NCBI RefSeq assembly: GCF_034676725.1
Contig: NZ_JAUCBR010000004.1
Location: forward strand, 3,376,001-3,440,000
From: Denitromonas sp.
GTDB taxonomy: Bacteria; Pseudomonadota; Gammaproteobacteria; Burkholderiales; Rhodocyclaceae
Length of the DNA: 64,000 nt
Direction of reading: 5' to 3'
In this document: piece by piece, positions 8,550 to 18,038 of the stretch
How positions within the stretch are numbered: position 1 is the stretch's first letter
How the letters are laid out: every line of letters starts with the position of its first letter
Made by a program: the position numbers and the translations under genes
Notes under the pieces: generated by a model
Seen by the model: the letters and a program-made list of their open reading frames with translations, nothing else
Told to the model about the DNA's origin: nothing
Databases searched by the model: none

Positions 8550-9211
8550 TCGGCGTGCGCTCCCCGGCCCAGAACCTGGCCCTGGCCACACGCGCCCGCG
8601 CACGCATGGTCGACCGTGTGCGCGAGATGGGTGTGCGCGACGAAAAGGTGCTCAACGCCTTGCTGCAGGTGCCGCGCCATGTCTTCGTCGAAGAGGCGCT
8701 GGCCTCCCGCGCCTATGAAGACACCGCCTTGCCGCTGGGTTTTCAGCAGACCATTTCGCAGCCCTTCATCGTCGCCCGCATGGCCGAGATCCTGCGCGAG
8801 GGGCGCGAGATGGGCAAGACGCTCGAGATCGGCGCCGGTTGCGGTTATCAGGCCGCGGTGCTGTCCCACCTGTGCACCGATGTCTATGCGGTGGAGCGAA
8901 TCCGCCCGCTGCTCGACCGCGCGCGGGTGAACCTGCGACACTTGCGCCTGCCCAATGTACGATTGAAATACGCCGACGGCATGCTTGGCCTGCCCGAAGC
9001 GGCCCCGTTCGACACCATCATCTGCGCCGCGGCGGCTGCCGACGGTGTGCCCGAGGCGCTCAAGGCGCAACTGGCGCCGGGTGGCCGGGCGCTGGTGCCG
9101 GTCGGCGGCCGACAACAATATCTGATCCTGGTAGAGCGCCAGGGCCGGCAGTTCCGCGAAACCCGCCTGGACGCCGTCCGCTTTGTGCCTCTGCTCGGTG
9201 GTACGGAATGA
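8546..9211 (+). CDS. pcm: Protein-L-isoaspartate O-methyltransferase
   Basis: A 221-residue SAM methyltransferase that starts repair of isoaspartyl residues in aged proteins. The start overlaps the surE stop (ATGA). Motifs are VPRHVFVEEALASRAYED, the PCMT signature around QTISQPFIVA, motif I LEIGAGCGYQAAVL, and FDTIICAAAA. A C-terminal QLAPGGRALVPVG matches the family. It is the second gene of the surE-pcm-nlpD-rpoS operon and overlaps the nlpD start by 4 bp. Confidence 0.95.
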   Translation: MIGVRSPAQNLALATRARARMVDRVREMGVRDEKVLNALLQVPRHVFVEEALASRAYEDTALPLGFQQTISQPFIVARMAEILREGREMGKTLEIGAGCGYQAAVLSHLCTDVYAVERIRPLLDRARVNLRHLRLPNVRLKYADGMLGLPEAAPFDTIICAAAAADGVPEALKAQLAPGGRALVPVGGRQQYLILVERQGRQFRETRLDAVRFVPLLGGTE

Positions 9212-10146
9212 CAATGATGCAAAGTGTCTCTCGAATTGCCCTTTCTGCGCTGGTGCTGGCCCTGACCGGTTGTGCCGCCAACATGTCGGCGCCGGTCAGC
9301 GACCGCAACATGGCCCCCGAGACCGTCGGCGAAGTGCCCGCGCCCGAGGCCGTCAGTTCGCTGCCAGCGCAACCGACGACCTATGTCGTGCAGCCTGGCG
9401 ACACCCTCAATCGCATCGCGCAGAAATTTGGTTACACATTCAAGGACCTGGCCGAATGGAACCAGATGGCCGATCCGAACCAGATCTCGGTCGGGCAGAC
9501 CATCCGCGTCGCCCCGCCGGGGGGCGTCACGGTGACCCCCGTTGCCGTGGGGCAGCCGTCGATCGGTGCCACCCCGGTGGCAAGCACGCCCGCGCCCGAG
9601 GCCGCTGCGCCGGCCACCAGCGGCGGCGTCAAGAATGGCCCGCTGGCGATCGTCGAACCCTACTCTGACGCGGCCTGGGCGCGGATTCGGCAAACGCCGT
9701 CGGCCCCGTCCGCCAAGAGCGCTCCGGCGCCGACGCCTGCCGCCGAAGGCGTGGCCACACCGCCGCCGGCCGCGCCCGGCAGCTCGCCGTGGCTGTGGCC
9801 GGCCAGCGGCAAGGTGGTCAGCACCTTTGCCAATGGCGAGACCAAGGGCATCGATATCGCCGGCAAGCTCGGCGATCCGGTCCGGGCCTCGTCCGGCGGG
9901 CGCGTGGTGTATGCCGGCGCTGGCTTGCGCGGCTATGGAAAACTCGTCATCATCAAACACGACGCTGATTACCTCAGCGCCTATGCACATAACAAGAACC
10001 TGCTTGTCAAAGAGGGCGAGACGGTCACCCAGGGGCAAACCATCGCCGAGCTTGGGCAGACTGATGCGGACCGACCGAAGCTGCATTTCGAGATCCGTCG
10101 GAGAGGCAAACCGGTTGATCCGCTGACATACCTACCCAAACGCTAG
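9208..10146 (+). CDS. nlpD: NlpD-type LysM/LytM lipoprotein, activator of amidase
   Basis: A 312-residue outer-membrane lipoprotein. It has a short signal ending in the lipobox LTGC (Cys near residue 20), a LysM peptidoglycan-binding domain (about residues 58-102, TTYVVQPGDTLNRIA), a long Pro/Ala-rich linker and a LytM domain (about 195-312). The LytM domain lacks the metal-binding His at GETKGIDIAGKLG, as in E. coli NlpD, so it should be non-enzymatic and act by activating a septal amidase. ATG codons at 9208, 9214 and 9217 are all possible starts; 9208 overlaps the pcm stop. rpoS transcription often begins inside nlpD, though I did not locate that promoter. Confidence 0.93.
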   Translation: MTMMQSVSRIALSALVLALTGCAANMSAPVSDRNMAPETVGEVPAPEAVSSLPAQPTTYVVQPGDTLNRIAQKFGYTFKDLAEWNQMADPNQISVGQTIRVAPPGGVTVTPVAVGQPSIGATPVASTPAPEAAAPATSGGVKNGPLAIVEPYSDAAWARIRQTPSAPSAKSAPAPTPAAEGVATPPPAAPGSSPWLWPASGKVVSTFANGETKGIDIAGKLGDPVRASSGGRVVYAGAGLRGYGKLVIIKHDADYLSAYAHNKNLLVKEGETVTQGQTIAELGQTDADRPKLHFEIRRRGKPVDPLTYLPKR

Positions 10147-10158
10147 GAGGGCGAAGGA

Positions 10159-11094
10159 ATGTACGATCCGGCATTGAACGAAGAAGTTGACGATCAAACG
10201 CCGGATCTGCCGCCCGAGGTCGAAGCCTTTGTCGAAACGCCGGCGCCGTCCTTCGAGAGCGAGTTTCTCAGCGACGTCACCCAGCTCTACCTGAACGACA
10301 TCGGCGCCAACCCGCTGCTCACCGCCGAAGAAGAAGCCGCCCTGGCACGCCGGGTGCGCAAGGGTGACTTCGACGCCCGCCAGATCATGATCGAGCGCAA
10401 CCTGCGCCTGGTCGTCAACATCGCCAAGCACTACCTGAACCGGGGTATCCCGCTGCTCGACCTGGTCGAGGAGGGCAACCTCGGCCTGATGCACGCGCTC
10501 GAAAAGTTCGATCCCGAGCGCGGCTTCCGCTTCTCCACCTACGCCACCTGGTGGATTCGCCAGAACATCGAGCGCGCGATCATGAACCAGTCGCGCACCA
10601 TCCGCCTGCCGGTGCATGTGGTCAAGGAGCTCAACCAGGTGCTGCGCGCCTGCCGGCGGGTGGAAGCGGCAGGCAAGCGCGACATGCTGGTCGAGGAGGT
10701 GGCGCGGGAGCTGGGCAAGTCCGAAGAGACCGTACGCGCCATGCTGGCGCTCAACGAGCACACCGCCTCGCTTGACGCGCCGCTGGATGTCGACCCCTCC
10801 TTGTCGATCGGCGAATCACTGCGCGACGACCAGGTCAATCCGCCCGATGCGCAGATCCACGACCAGGAGGTCGAGAGCCTGATCCGCGAATGGATCAACA
10901 TGCTCAACGACAAGCAGCGGCTGGTGGTGCGCCACCGCTATGGCCTCGATGGCGTGGAGGTCCAGACGCTCGAAGAGCTCGCCGGCCAGCTCAACCTGAC
11001 CCGCGAACGGGTTCGCCAGATCCAGCTCGAAGCACTCGGCCAGCTGCGCCGCATCGTCAAGCGGCACGGCATGTCGAAAGATTCTCTGCTCTAG
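10159..11094 (+). CDS. rpoS: RNA polymerase sigma factor RpoS
   Basis: A 311-residue sigma-70-family factor for stationary phase and general stress. Region 1.2 (DVTQLYLNDIGANPLLTAEEE), region 2 (RNLRLVVNIAKHYLNRGIPLLDLVEEGNLGL, then FSTYATWWIRQNIERA), region 3 and region 4 (LNLTRERVRQIQLEALGQLR) are all present. There is a purine-rich ribosome-binding site (AGGAGGGCGAAGGA). It is the last gene of the surE-pcm-nlpD-rpoS operon, ending 9 bp from the convergent mltB stop. Confidence 0.97.
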   Translation: MYDPALNEEVDDQTPDLPPEVEAFVETPAPSFESEFLSDVTQLYLNDIGANPLLTAEEEAALARRVRKGDFDARQIMIERNLRLVVNIAKHYLNRGIPLLDLVEEGNLGLMHALEKFDPERGFRFSTYATWWIRQNIERAIMNQSRTIRLPVHVVKELNQVLRACRRVEAAGKRDMLVEEVARELGKSEETVRAMLALNEHTASLDAPLDVDPSLSIGESLRDDQVNPPDAQIHDQEVESLIREWINMLNDKQRLVVRHRYGLDGVEVQTLEELAGQLNLTRERVRQIQLEALGQLRRIVKRHGMSKDSLL

Positions 11095-11113
11095 GGCGCG
11101 GCCTCACCGCGCC
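11095..11113. terminator. GC hairpin between convergent rpoS and mltB
   Basis: A 7-bp GC stem (GGCGCGG / CCGCGCC, loop of 5) starts right after the rpoS stop and covers the mltB stop. It has no T run on either side, so it is only a possible bidirectional terminator. Confidence 0.35.
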
Positions 11114-12144
11114 GGCGCGCTGGCCACCGTGGTTTCGTTGCGCGCGTTGACCAGTGCCTCGGAGAGCGCAAACACCGCCATGGCGTAGAAGCTGCTGCGG
11201 TTGTAGCGCGTAATCACATAGAAATTGCGAAAGCCCAGCCAGTACTCGGTGGGGGCGCCCGGCGTTTCGAGATCGACCAGTGTCAACAGTTCGCCGGCCG
11301 GCAGGTCGCCGAGTGGCAGGATCTGGTGCTCGGTCAGTGCCTGGGCGGTGACGGCCGGTTCGATGCCCAGGTCGACCAGCGCCTGCGCGCGGGCCGGGTC
11401 CTCGACATGGGCGCGCACCGCCACCGGGGCCGCCGGCACCCAGCCGTGCTCGGCCAGATAGCGCGCGACGCTGCCGATGGCGTCCGCCGGGCTGCCCTCC
11501 AGGTCGATCTGGCCGTTGCCGTCGAAATCCACCGCGTAGTTGCGGATGCTGCTTGGCAGGAACTGCGGGAAACCCAGCGCGCCGGCGTAGGAGCCTTCGT
11601 AGCTGAGCGGATCGCGCCCGGCGTCGCGCGCCAGCAGAAACAGGTTTTCCAGCTCGCGCCGGAACAGCGGCGCGCGTGGCGGGTAGTCGAAGGCCAGCGT
11701 GGCCAGCGCCTCGGCGGCGACGAAATGACCGGTGTTGCGTCCGTAGATGGTCTCCACCCCAATGATGGCGACGATGATCGATTCCGGCACGCCATAGCGG
11801 GCGCTGGCCTCGCGCAGGGTGTCGGCATGCTCGCGCCAGAACTCGGCGCCGGCCTCAAGGCGGACCGGTTCGATGAAGCGGCTGCGATAGCGTGCCCACG
11901 AACGCACGCCGCGCTTGGTCGGCGGGGTGATCAGGCGGATGACGCGGTCGTTGCGTTCGACCCGGCTCAAGGTGGCGAGGATGTCGCTGGCGGCGATGCC
12001 GTGGGTCTGCGCCATGTCGTCGGCAAAGCGGATCGCTTCAGGATGAGCGTCGTAGCCCGCACCGACGGCGACATTCGTGGCCAGCGCGGCCACGCCGGCG
12101 ACCACAATCGAGCGAAACCTGCGGGGGAGAAACATGGAGAGCAT
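11104..12144 (-). CDS. mltB: Membrane-bound lytic murein transglycosylase B
   Basis: A 346-residue exported transglycosylase cleaving peptidoglycan glycan strands with formation of 1,6-anhydro ends. The N-terminal segment is a signal sequence (about residues 5-28, RSIVVAGVAALATNVAVGAG) without a clear lipobox, so it may be periplasmic. The catalytic Glu is in IIGVETIYGRNTG, followed by SYAGALGFPQFLPSSIRNYAVDFDG, summarised by GALGFPQFLPS. The ATG at 12144 overlaps the stop of the upstream transglutaminase gene (TAATG); a second ATG at 12135 is possible. It is the last gene of the leftward moxR operon. Confidence 0.9.
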   Translation of the reverse strand: MLSMFLPRRFRSIVVAGVAALATNVAVGAGYDAHPEAIRFADDMAQTHGIAASDILATLSRVERNDRVIRLITPPTKRGVRSWARYRSRFIEPVRLEAGAEFWREHADTLREASARYGVPESIIVAIIGVETIYGRNTGHFVAAEALATLAFDYPPRAPLFRRELENLFLLARDAGRDPLSYEGSYAGALGFPQFLPSSIRNYAVDFDGNGQIDLEGSPADAIGSVARYLAEHGWVPAAPVAVRAHVEDPARAQALVDLGIEPAVTAQALTEHQILPLGDLPAGELLTLVDLETPGAPTEYWLGFRNFYVITRYNRSSFYAMAVFALSEALVNARNETTVASAPAR

Positions 12145-14097
12145 TAAATCGAGAACCTTCTGATCTGTGTATCGAGCGCCTTGGCATCGCGCGCAGCGGG
12201 CTCGGCGGCGCCGTAGCGCAGGTCGGCGTACCGGCGGGCGATATGGCGGATGGCCTCGGCGTGCTGGGGCCACTGCATGGCGGCTCGGCTAGCATAGTCG
12301 GCCGGCCCCTCCCAGGGCAACCGGGCGACACCGGCGCGGGCGAGTTTGCGCTCAAAGCGCCGCCAGGCGCGATGCACCGGATCCTCCGGGCGGGTGTTGC
12401 GCCGGGCCCACCAGGCCAGTGCGGCCAGCAGGGTGCCGATGGCGACCAGCAGGGCGGCGCCGATCTGGCGCCAGTCGTCGGCGCGGAGCCCGAGCCGGTT
12501 GAGCAGTGCCCGCTGCCGATTCTGGTCGAAGCCGAGCACCCATTGGTTCCACGCATTGCCCAGGAACTCCCAGCGATCGCGCAGGGTGCGCAGCCAGGTG
12601 AGGTCGGGGCGTACCAGCAGGGGCAGGGCGGCGTCGTCGGGCAGGGCGGCGGCGAGGCCGCCATCGATGCGCCGCGGTGCGCTGGTGGCCGTGGGGTTCG
12701 ACCCGGCGCCAGCCTTCGCCGGCCAGCCACACCTCGGCCCAGGCGTGGGCGTCCGACTGGCGCACCACCATCGCATTGTCGAAGGGATTGAGCTCGCCGC
12801 CCTGATAGCCGGTGACGACCCGCGCCGGTACGCCGGCCGCGCGCATCAGGATCACGAAGGCGCTGGCAAAGTGCTCGCAGAAGCCCTGCCGGGTGTCGAA
12901 CAGGAAGGCGTCGGCGCTGTCGGTGCCCAGCCGTGGCGGGCGCAGGGTGTAGGCCAGATCGGCGTTGCGCAGCCAGTCGATGGCGGCGGCAACACGGACC
13001 GCAGGCTGCGGATGACGTTCGCTCAGCGTCGCGGCGAGCGCGCGGGTGCGCGGGTTGCTGCCCGGCGGCAGGGCGAGCGCGGCGCGCAGGGCCTCGGCCG
13101 GGGCGTCCAGCCCGACCCGGCTGTCGGGGTAGGCGGTGGCGCGGTAGCGGATGCGTTGGCGGACCGGGTCACGGCTGAGCACGGTGTAGTCGCTGGCATA
13201 GCGGGCGTCCGGGATGCCGCCGGCGGGGTAGTCGAGGGCGAGCAGCCAGCGCCGGTTGTGGGCTTCGAGGGTGAGTGTGTAGGCGTAGGCGCGGCCGTCG
13301 GGCGTGTAGGCCGGTTGGTCGGCGGTGGCCGTGTGGCGGCCGGTCCAGCGCATGCCATCGAAATCAGTCAGCACCGGGCCGCGCCAGTAGCGTTGCGCCG
13401 GTGGCGGTGGGGCGTCGGGAAATTCCGCCCGGAAGGCGATCTCGCCCGATTGGCTCAGCTCGCTGATGGCGCCGGGCTGCATGCTGTCGGACAGCCCGGT
13501 GCGCCCCGAGAAGGCGTCGGCCGGCAGGCCCCACAGCGGCCCGGGGATGCGCGGGAAGAGGATGAACAGGACCACCATGAAGGGCAGGGCCTGCAGCATC
13601 AGTACGCCGGTGGTACGCAACTGCGCGCGAACCGGGTGGCGGGTGTGCAGGCTGAGCAAGGTGGCGGTGGCGAGCACGCAGCCGGCCAGCGCGCCGAGCC
13701 CGGTGAGCGGGGACTGGGTGTCGAGAAACTGGCCCAGCTGCAGGAAGAAGCACAGCAGTACCAGCACATGGATGTCGCGCGGGCGCTGGCATTCGAGGTA
13801 TTTGAGGCCGAGCAGCAGGACCAGCAGGGCGATACCTGCCTGTTTGCCGAAGAGCGTGCCGTACTGCACCAGGATGAGGATGCCGGCGGCGATGGCAAGC
13901 AGCGGCGTGATGAAGCGTGGCAACGGGGTCGGGGTGGTGCGCTGGCCGAGCACACGCCAGGCCAGAATCAGCGCGGCCAGCGCGCCCAGCCACATCGGCA
14001 GGCGGGGCAGGTGTGGCAGCAGCGTGGCGCCGGCACAGGCGGCGGCCCAGCGCAGCGGATAGCGGGCGAGCGTTGCGTCAGTTGGCGGCCGGGACAT
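12144..14097 (-). CDS. TgpA-like DUF3488/transglutaminase membrane protein, frameshifted
   Basis: A multi-pass protein with a periplasmic transglutaminase-like domain, related to TgpA. Five to six N-terminal helices lie in residues 15-200. The transglutaminase core shows Cys in DTRQGFCEHFASAF and His in SDAHAWAEVW. After GEGWRRV the frame breaks at 12697/12698. Removing one plus-strand T restores DPTATSAPRRIDGGL and a tail with a final membrane helix (LLVAIGTLLAALAWWA), 650 residues in all. The extra base again turns GTCGAC into GTTCGAC. It overlaps the DUF58 gene by 20 bp and mltB by 1 bp. Operons with moxR and DUF58 are standard for this family; the role is probably envelope related but unproven. 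Confidence 0.88.
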
Positions 14098-15076
14098 GAT
14101 GGTTGAGGCGAAACAGGGCGAGGGCGCGCAGGCAGCGGTGGCGATGTTGCGCCCCGCGGTCGGGGCCGAGCGTCTGGCCGGGCAGGCGCAGGGTCCAGCG
14201 GGCATCGTCGCGGGCTGCGTCGACCACCCAGCGCGCCAGGCGTTGCAGCCTGGCTTCGTCGGGCATCGCCGGCGGCAGGTGGTGCCAGTCGAATGTCAGG
14301 GGGCCGCCGGCACCGCCCTGAAACTGTTTGGAGACCAGGGTGCCGCTGCGGGCGACGGCTTTCCAGGCGACCTGCCGCGGCGAGTCGGTGGGGCGGTGGG
14401 CGCGCAGGCCGGCGAAGTCGTCGTCGCCCGATGCGGCCTGCGTCCGGCCGTCGGTACCGGTGCCGCTGGGCGGTGGCGGCGCGGTGGCTTCAACGGCGGG
14501 GTAGACCAGCAGGGTGATGTCCGGTGTCAGCACGCTCCAGGCGCGGATCAGCCCGAGCGGAAAAACGGTCTCGATGGTGAGGCGGCCAATGCGTTGCCAG
14601 CCGCGCGCCGGGGTCGGCGCCGTGAGGGTCAGGGTGGCGTGGGCGTCGGGCGCCAGGTCGGTGTTGACGGCGCTATGGGCGGTTCGGACGGTGATGGCCT
14701 CGCGCGCGGCGCGGCGGCGATGGCTGAGGATGAGTCCGAACTGGGCCGTCTCGCCGCTGTGCACGGGAGGTAGGGGGCCGGCGCCGACTTCCAGGTCGAG
14801 CAGCGTGCGGAAGGCGTGGAAGATACTCGTGATGCCGACACCGGCGAGCAGGAAGGTGAGCGCGAAGCCGAGGCTCAGGGTGTAGTTGATCGACGCCAGC
14901 AGCATGGCGAACAGCGTCAGGCCGAAGATCCAGCCAGCGCGCGTGGGCAGCACGAAAATGCGGCGCTGGCGCAGGCGGATGGGCAGGGCCTCGGCCGGAC
15001 GAAGGCGAAATAGCCGGCGGTCGATGCTGTGGCGGAGGCGGGACAGCGGCCCCGCCAGGAGGCGATGAGGGATCAA
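14078..15076 (-). CDS. DUF58 domain protein
   Basis: A 332-residue protein beginning at TTG (15076), which overlaps the moxR stop as TTGA. Two close hydrophobic segments (about residues 50-88) anchor it, and the DUF58 region follows with the hallmark SPRQVAWKAVARSGTLVSKQF (about residues 230-252). DUF58 proteins are regular partners of MoxR ATPases, as here, and sometimes carry a VWA-like fold. No metal-binding MIDAS motif is evident. The gene overlaps the transglutaminase gene by 20 bp, which suggests translational coupling. Confidence 0.88.
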   Translation of the reverse strand: MIPHRLLAGPLSRLRHSIDRRLFRLRPAEALPIRLRQRRIFVLPTRAGWIFGLTLFAMLLASINYTLSLGFALTFLLAGVGITSIFHAFRTLLDLEVGAGPLPPVHSGETAQFGLILSHRRRAAREAITVRTAHSAVNTDLAPDAHATLTLTAPTPARGWQRIGRLTIETVFPLGLIRAWSVLTPDITLLVYPAVEATAPPPPSGTGTDGRTQAASGDDDFAGLRAHRPTDSPRQVAWKAVARSGTLVSKQFQGGAGGPLTFDWHHLPPAMPDEARLQRLARWVVDAARDDARWTLRLPGQTLGPDRGAQHRHRCLRALALFRLNHHVPAAN

Positions 15077-15984
15077 GGCAGGGGAACACCCTCGATCAGT
15101 GCGCGGCAGCGCGCGTCGGCGGCGGCCACGGAGTGGTCGAGACCGAGCCGGTGGCCGGCGACGGCGGCGAAGATGCGCTGGATGTCTTCGGGTTCGACAT
15201 GGTCGCGGCGATCGAGCCAGGCCCAGGCGCGCGCGGCGCCGACGAGGGCCAGGCCGGCGCGCGGGCTCAGGCCGGGGCCGTCGTCGCTGCGGCGGCTGGC
15301 CTCAAGCAAGGCTTGCACATAGTCGGCCAGCGGGTCGGCCACATGGACCCGGGCGCAGGCGTGCTGCATCTGCACCAATGTGTCGGGGTCGATCACCGGC
15401 GCGAGGGCAGCGAGCAGGTCGCGACGGTTCTCGCCCAGCAGCAGCGCGCGCTCGGCGGCCGGGTCGGGGTAGCCCAGTTGCAGGCGCATCAGGAAGCGGT
15501 CGAGCTGGCTCTCGGGCAAGGGGAAGGTGCCGACCTGGGAACTCGGGTTCTGCGTGGCGATGACGAAGAATGGCGCAGGCAGCGGGTAGGTGCTGCCATC
15601 GGCGGTGATCTGCCCCTCTTCCATCGCCTCGAGCAGCGCGCTTTGCGTCTTTGGCGTGGCACGGTTGATCTCGTCGGCGAGGATCAGCTGCGAGAAGATC
15701 GGGCCGCGATGGAAATGGAAGCCGTTGGCATTGCGGTCGAAGACCGATACGCCAAGGATGTCGGCCGGGAGCAGGTCGCTGGTGAACTGGATGCGCTGGA
15801 AGGCCAGGCCGGGCAGGCGCGCGAGGAGGTGGGCGAGGGTGGTCTTGCCGACGCCGGGTACGTCCTCGATCAACAGATGCCCGCGCGCGAGCATGCAGCA
15901 CAGCGCCAGGCGCAGTTGCGGTGCCTTGCCGAGCAGAACTTGGCCGGCATGCGCCAGCAGGGTATGAGCCAGGTCAACAGTCAT
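15073..15984 (-). CDS. MoxR-family AAA+ ATPase
   Basis: A 303-residue AAA+ ATPase, thought to act as a chaperone for assembly of envelope or metalloprotein complexes. Walker A is EDVPGVGKTTLAH (about residue 40), Walker B is LILADEINRA, and sensor 1 is FFVIATQNP. It is the first gene of the leftward moxR-DUF58-transglutaminase-mltB operon. Its start codon is separated by about 110 bp from the divergent hydrolase gene at 16095. Confidence 0.92.
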   Translation of the reverse strand: MTVDLAHTLLAHAGQVLLGKAPQLRLALCCMLARGHLLIEDVPGVGKTTLAHLLARLPGLAFQRIQFTSDLLPADILGVSVFDRNANGFHFHRGPIFSQLILADEINRATPKTQSALLEAMEEGQITADGSTYPLPAPFFVIATQNPSSQVGTFPLPESQLDRFLMRLQLGYPDPAAERALLLGENRRDLLAALAPVIDPDTLVQMQHACARVHVADPLADYVQALLEASRRSDDGPGLSPRAGLALVGAARAWAWLDRRDHVEPEDIQRIFAAVAGHRLGLDHSVAAADARCRALIEGVPLP

Positions 15985-15994
15985 GTAAAGCCGG

Positions 15995-16023
15995 TTGGGA
16001 AAAAAGTGTGTACAGAGGATAAT
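15995..16023 (+). promoter_or_regulatory. Sigma-70 promoter for the histone-deacetylase-like gene
   Basis: TTGGGA (15995-16000), a 17-bp spacer and GATAAT (16018-16023). It lies in the divergent region with moxR; transcription would start near 16030, about 65 bp before the ATG. Confidence 0.55.
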
Positions 16024-16094
16024 GAATCGAAAAAAATCTGAAGAACTTGATAGCCCGACAGCTTACGCTTGCTCAGTCACAGGGAAGGGGGGAT

Positions 16095-17021
16095 ATGACA
16101 GCCACGGCGTTCATTACACACAAGGATTGCTGGTTGCACGAAATGGGGCCTTACCACCCCGAGTGCGCCGACCGACTCTCCGCCATCAATGACCGGTTGA
16201 TTGCCGCCGGGATGGATTTGTTCCTCGCGTTTCACGATGCGCCGGTGGCGACCGTCGAGCAACTGTCGCGCACGCACCCGCAGGAGCATGTGGAAGCCAT
16301 GCTGGCCAACGTGCCCGAAAGCGGCATTCGCCACCTCGATCCGGACACCGCGGTGTGCCCGGGCTCGATGAAGGCCGCGGTGCGCGCTGCCGGTGCCGGC
16401 ATCCTGGCGGTTGACCTGGTGATGTCCAAAGAGGTCGAGAACGCATTCTGTGCGGTGCGCCCGCCCGGCCATCACGCCGAAAAGGCCAAGGCCATGGGCT
16501 TTTGCTTCTTCAACAACGTGGCGGTCGCGGCACATCACGCCATGGCCGAGCATGGTCTGGAGCGGGTGGCGATCATCGACTTCGATGTGCACCACGGCAA
16601 TGGCACCGAAGACATCTTCAAGGATGATCCGCGGGTGATGATGGCCAGCATCTTCCAGCACCCGTTCTACCCCTACAGCGGCACGGACAACCCCGCGCCC
16701 AACATGGTCAACGTGCCGGTGCCGGCGGGCACCCGCGGCGACGCCTTCCGCCAGATCGTTACCGACATCTGGATGCCGGCGTTGCGCAAGCACAGCCCGC
16801 AGCTGATCGTCATCTCCGCCGGCTTCGATTCGCACTACGAGGACGACATGGGGTCGCTCGGCCTGGTCGAGGCCGACTACGTCTGGGTCACCGAGCAGCT
16901 GCGTGCGCTGGCCGACGAATGCGCCGAGAAACGGATCGTCTCCATCCTCGAGGGCGGCTACGCGCTGTCGTCGCTGGCGCGGTCGGTGGTGTCGCACATC
17001 AAGGCGCTGGCCGACATCTGA
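16095..17021 (+). CDS. Histone deacetylase family hydrolase (class II-like)
   Basis: A 308-residue zinc amidohydrolase related to acetylpolyamine amidohydrolases and class II histone deacetylases. Catalytic and metal residues appear in VRPPGHHAE (tandem His), IIDFDVHHGNGTE (Asp and His zinc ligands), the second Asp in ISAGFDSHYEDDMG, and the glycine-rich LEGGYAL. The ATG at 16095 follows an AAGGGGGG ribosome-binding site; an in-frame ATG at 16047 is less likely. The physiological substrate in bacteria is usually an acetylated small amine or protein lysine and cannot be fixed here. Confidence 0.9.
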   Translation: MTATAFITHKDCWLHEMGPYHPECADRLSAINDRLIAAGMDLFLAFHDAPVATVEQLSRTHPQEHVEAMLANVPESGIRHLDPDTAVCPGSMKAAVRAAGAGILAVDLVMSKEVENAFCAVRPPGHHAEKAKAMGFCFFNNVAVAAHHAMAEHGLERVAIIDFDVHHGNGTEDIFKDDPRVMMASIFQHPFYPYSGTDNPAPNMVNVPVPAGTRGDAFRQIVTDIWMPALRKHSPQLIVISAGFDSHYEDDMGSLGLVEADYVWVTEQLRALADECAEKRIVSILEGGYALSSLARSVVSHIKALADI

Positions 17022-17105
17022 ATCACCTGTCATGTCCGCGGGCGGGGGCGTTGCAGCGCCTCCGTCGCGGGCTGATCGCGCCGATGTTGCGCGGCGCGAT
17101 TCGGG

Positions 17106-17111
17106 TACAAT
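17106..17111 (+). promoter_or_regulatory. Possible -10 element for dapA
   Basis: TACAAT 29 bp before the dapA ATG. No good -35 element is seen at 16-18 bp upstream, so this is a weak call. Confidence 0.3.
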
Positions 17112-17139
17112 GCACTTTTGCTTTTTCGACCCGATACCC

Positions 17140-18018
17140 ATGATTACCGGATCCATTGTCGCCATCGTCACCCCGATGCAAGAGGATGGCAGTCTCGATT
17201 TCGACAGCCTGCGCTCCCTGATCGATTTTCATGTGCGCGAGGGCACCGACGGTATCGTCGTTGTCGGCACCTCGGGCGAGTCACCCACCGTCAACGTTGA
17301 CGAGCACTGCGAGCTGATTCGCGTGGCCGTTGGCCATGCCGCCGGGCGCATTCCCGTCATCGCCGGCACCGGTGGCAACTCCACTGCCGAGGCCATCGAG
17401 CTGACCCGTTTTGCCAAGCAGGCGGGTGCGCAGGCCGGCCTGTCGGTGGTGCCCTACTACAACCGCCCCGGGCAGGAAGGCATGTACCGGCACTTCCGCG
17501 CCATCGCCGAAGCCGACGATCTGCCGATGATCCTGTACAACGTGCCGGGGCGCACCGTGGCCGACCTGGCCAACGACACCACCCTGCGCCTGGCCGAGAT
17601 CCCGAACATCGTCGGCATCAAGGACGCCACCGGCAACATCGGCCGCGCCTGCGATCTGGTGGCGCGCGCGCCGGAGGGCTTTGCGCTCTACACCGGCGAC
17701 GACATGACCACCCTGGCCTTCATCCTGATGGGTGGCCACGGCTGCATCTCGGTGACTGCCAACGTGGCGCCGAAAATGATGCACGACATGTGCGCGGCCG
17801 CGCTCAAGGGCGATGTGGCCACCGCCCGCGCCATCAACCAGAAGCTGCTCGGCCTGCACGGGGAGCTGTTCTGCGAAGCCAACCCCATTCCGGTGAAGTG
17901 GGCGGTCAATCAGCTCGGTCTGATCGGCCCCGCGCTGCGCCTGCCGCTGACGCCGCTTGGCGAAGCCAACCATGACCGGGTGCGCAATGCCATGCGCGCG
18001 GCCGGACTGACCGTCTAA
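17140..18018 (+). CDS. dapA: 4-hydroxy-tetrahydrodipicolinate synthase
   Basis: A 292-residue aldolase of the lysine/diaminopimelate pathway joining pyruvate with aspartate semialdehyde. The signature GTSGESPTVNVDEH, the Tyr in VVPYYNRPGQEGMY, and the Schiff-base Lys in NIVGIKDATGN are all present. The ATG at 17140 gives the usual MITGSIVAIVTPM. bamC follows 20 bp later, the same order as in E. coli (dapA-nlpB/bamC). Confidence 0.97.
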   Translation: MITGSIVAIVTPMQEDGSLDFDSLRSLIDFHVREGTDGIVVVGTSGESPTVNVDEHCELIRVAVGHAAGRIPVIAGTGGNSTAEAIELTRFAKQAGAQAGLSVVPYYNRPGQEGMYRHFRAIAEADDLPMILYNVPGRTVADLANDTTLRLAEIPNIVGIKDATGNIGRACDLVARAPEGFALYTGDDMTTLAFILMGGHGCISVTANVAPKMMHDMCAAALKGDVATARAINQKLLGLHGELFCEANPIPVKWAVNQLGLIGPALRLPLTPLGEANHDRVRNAMRAAGLTV

Positions 18019-18038
18019 TTCGAAAGGTATTCATCACG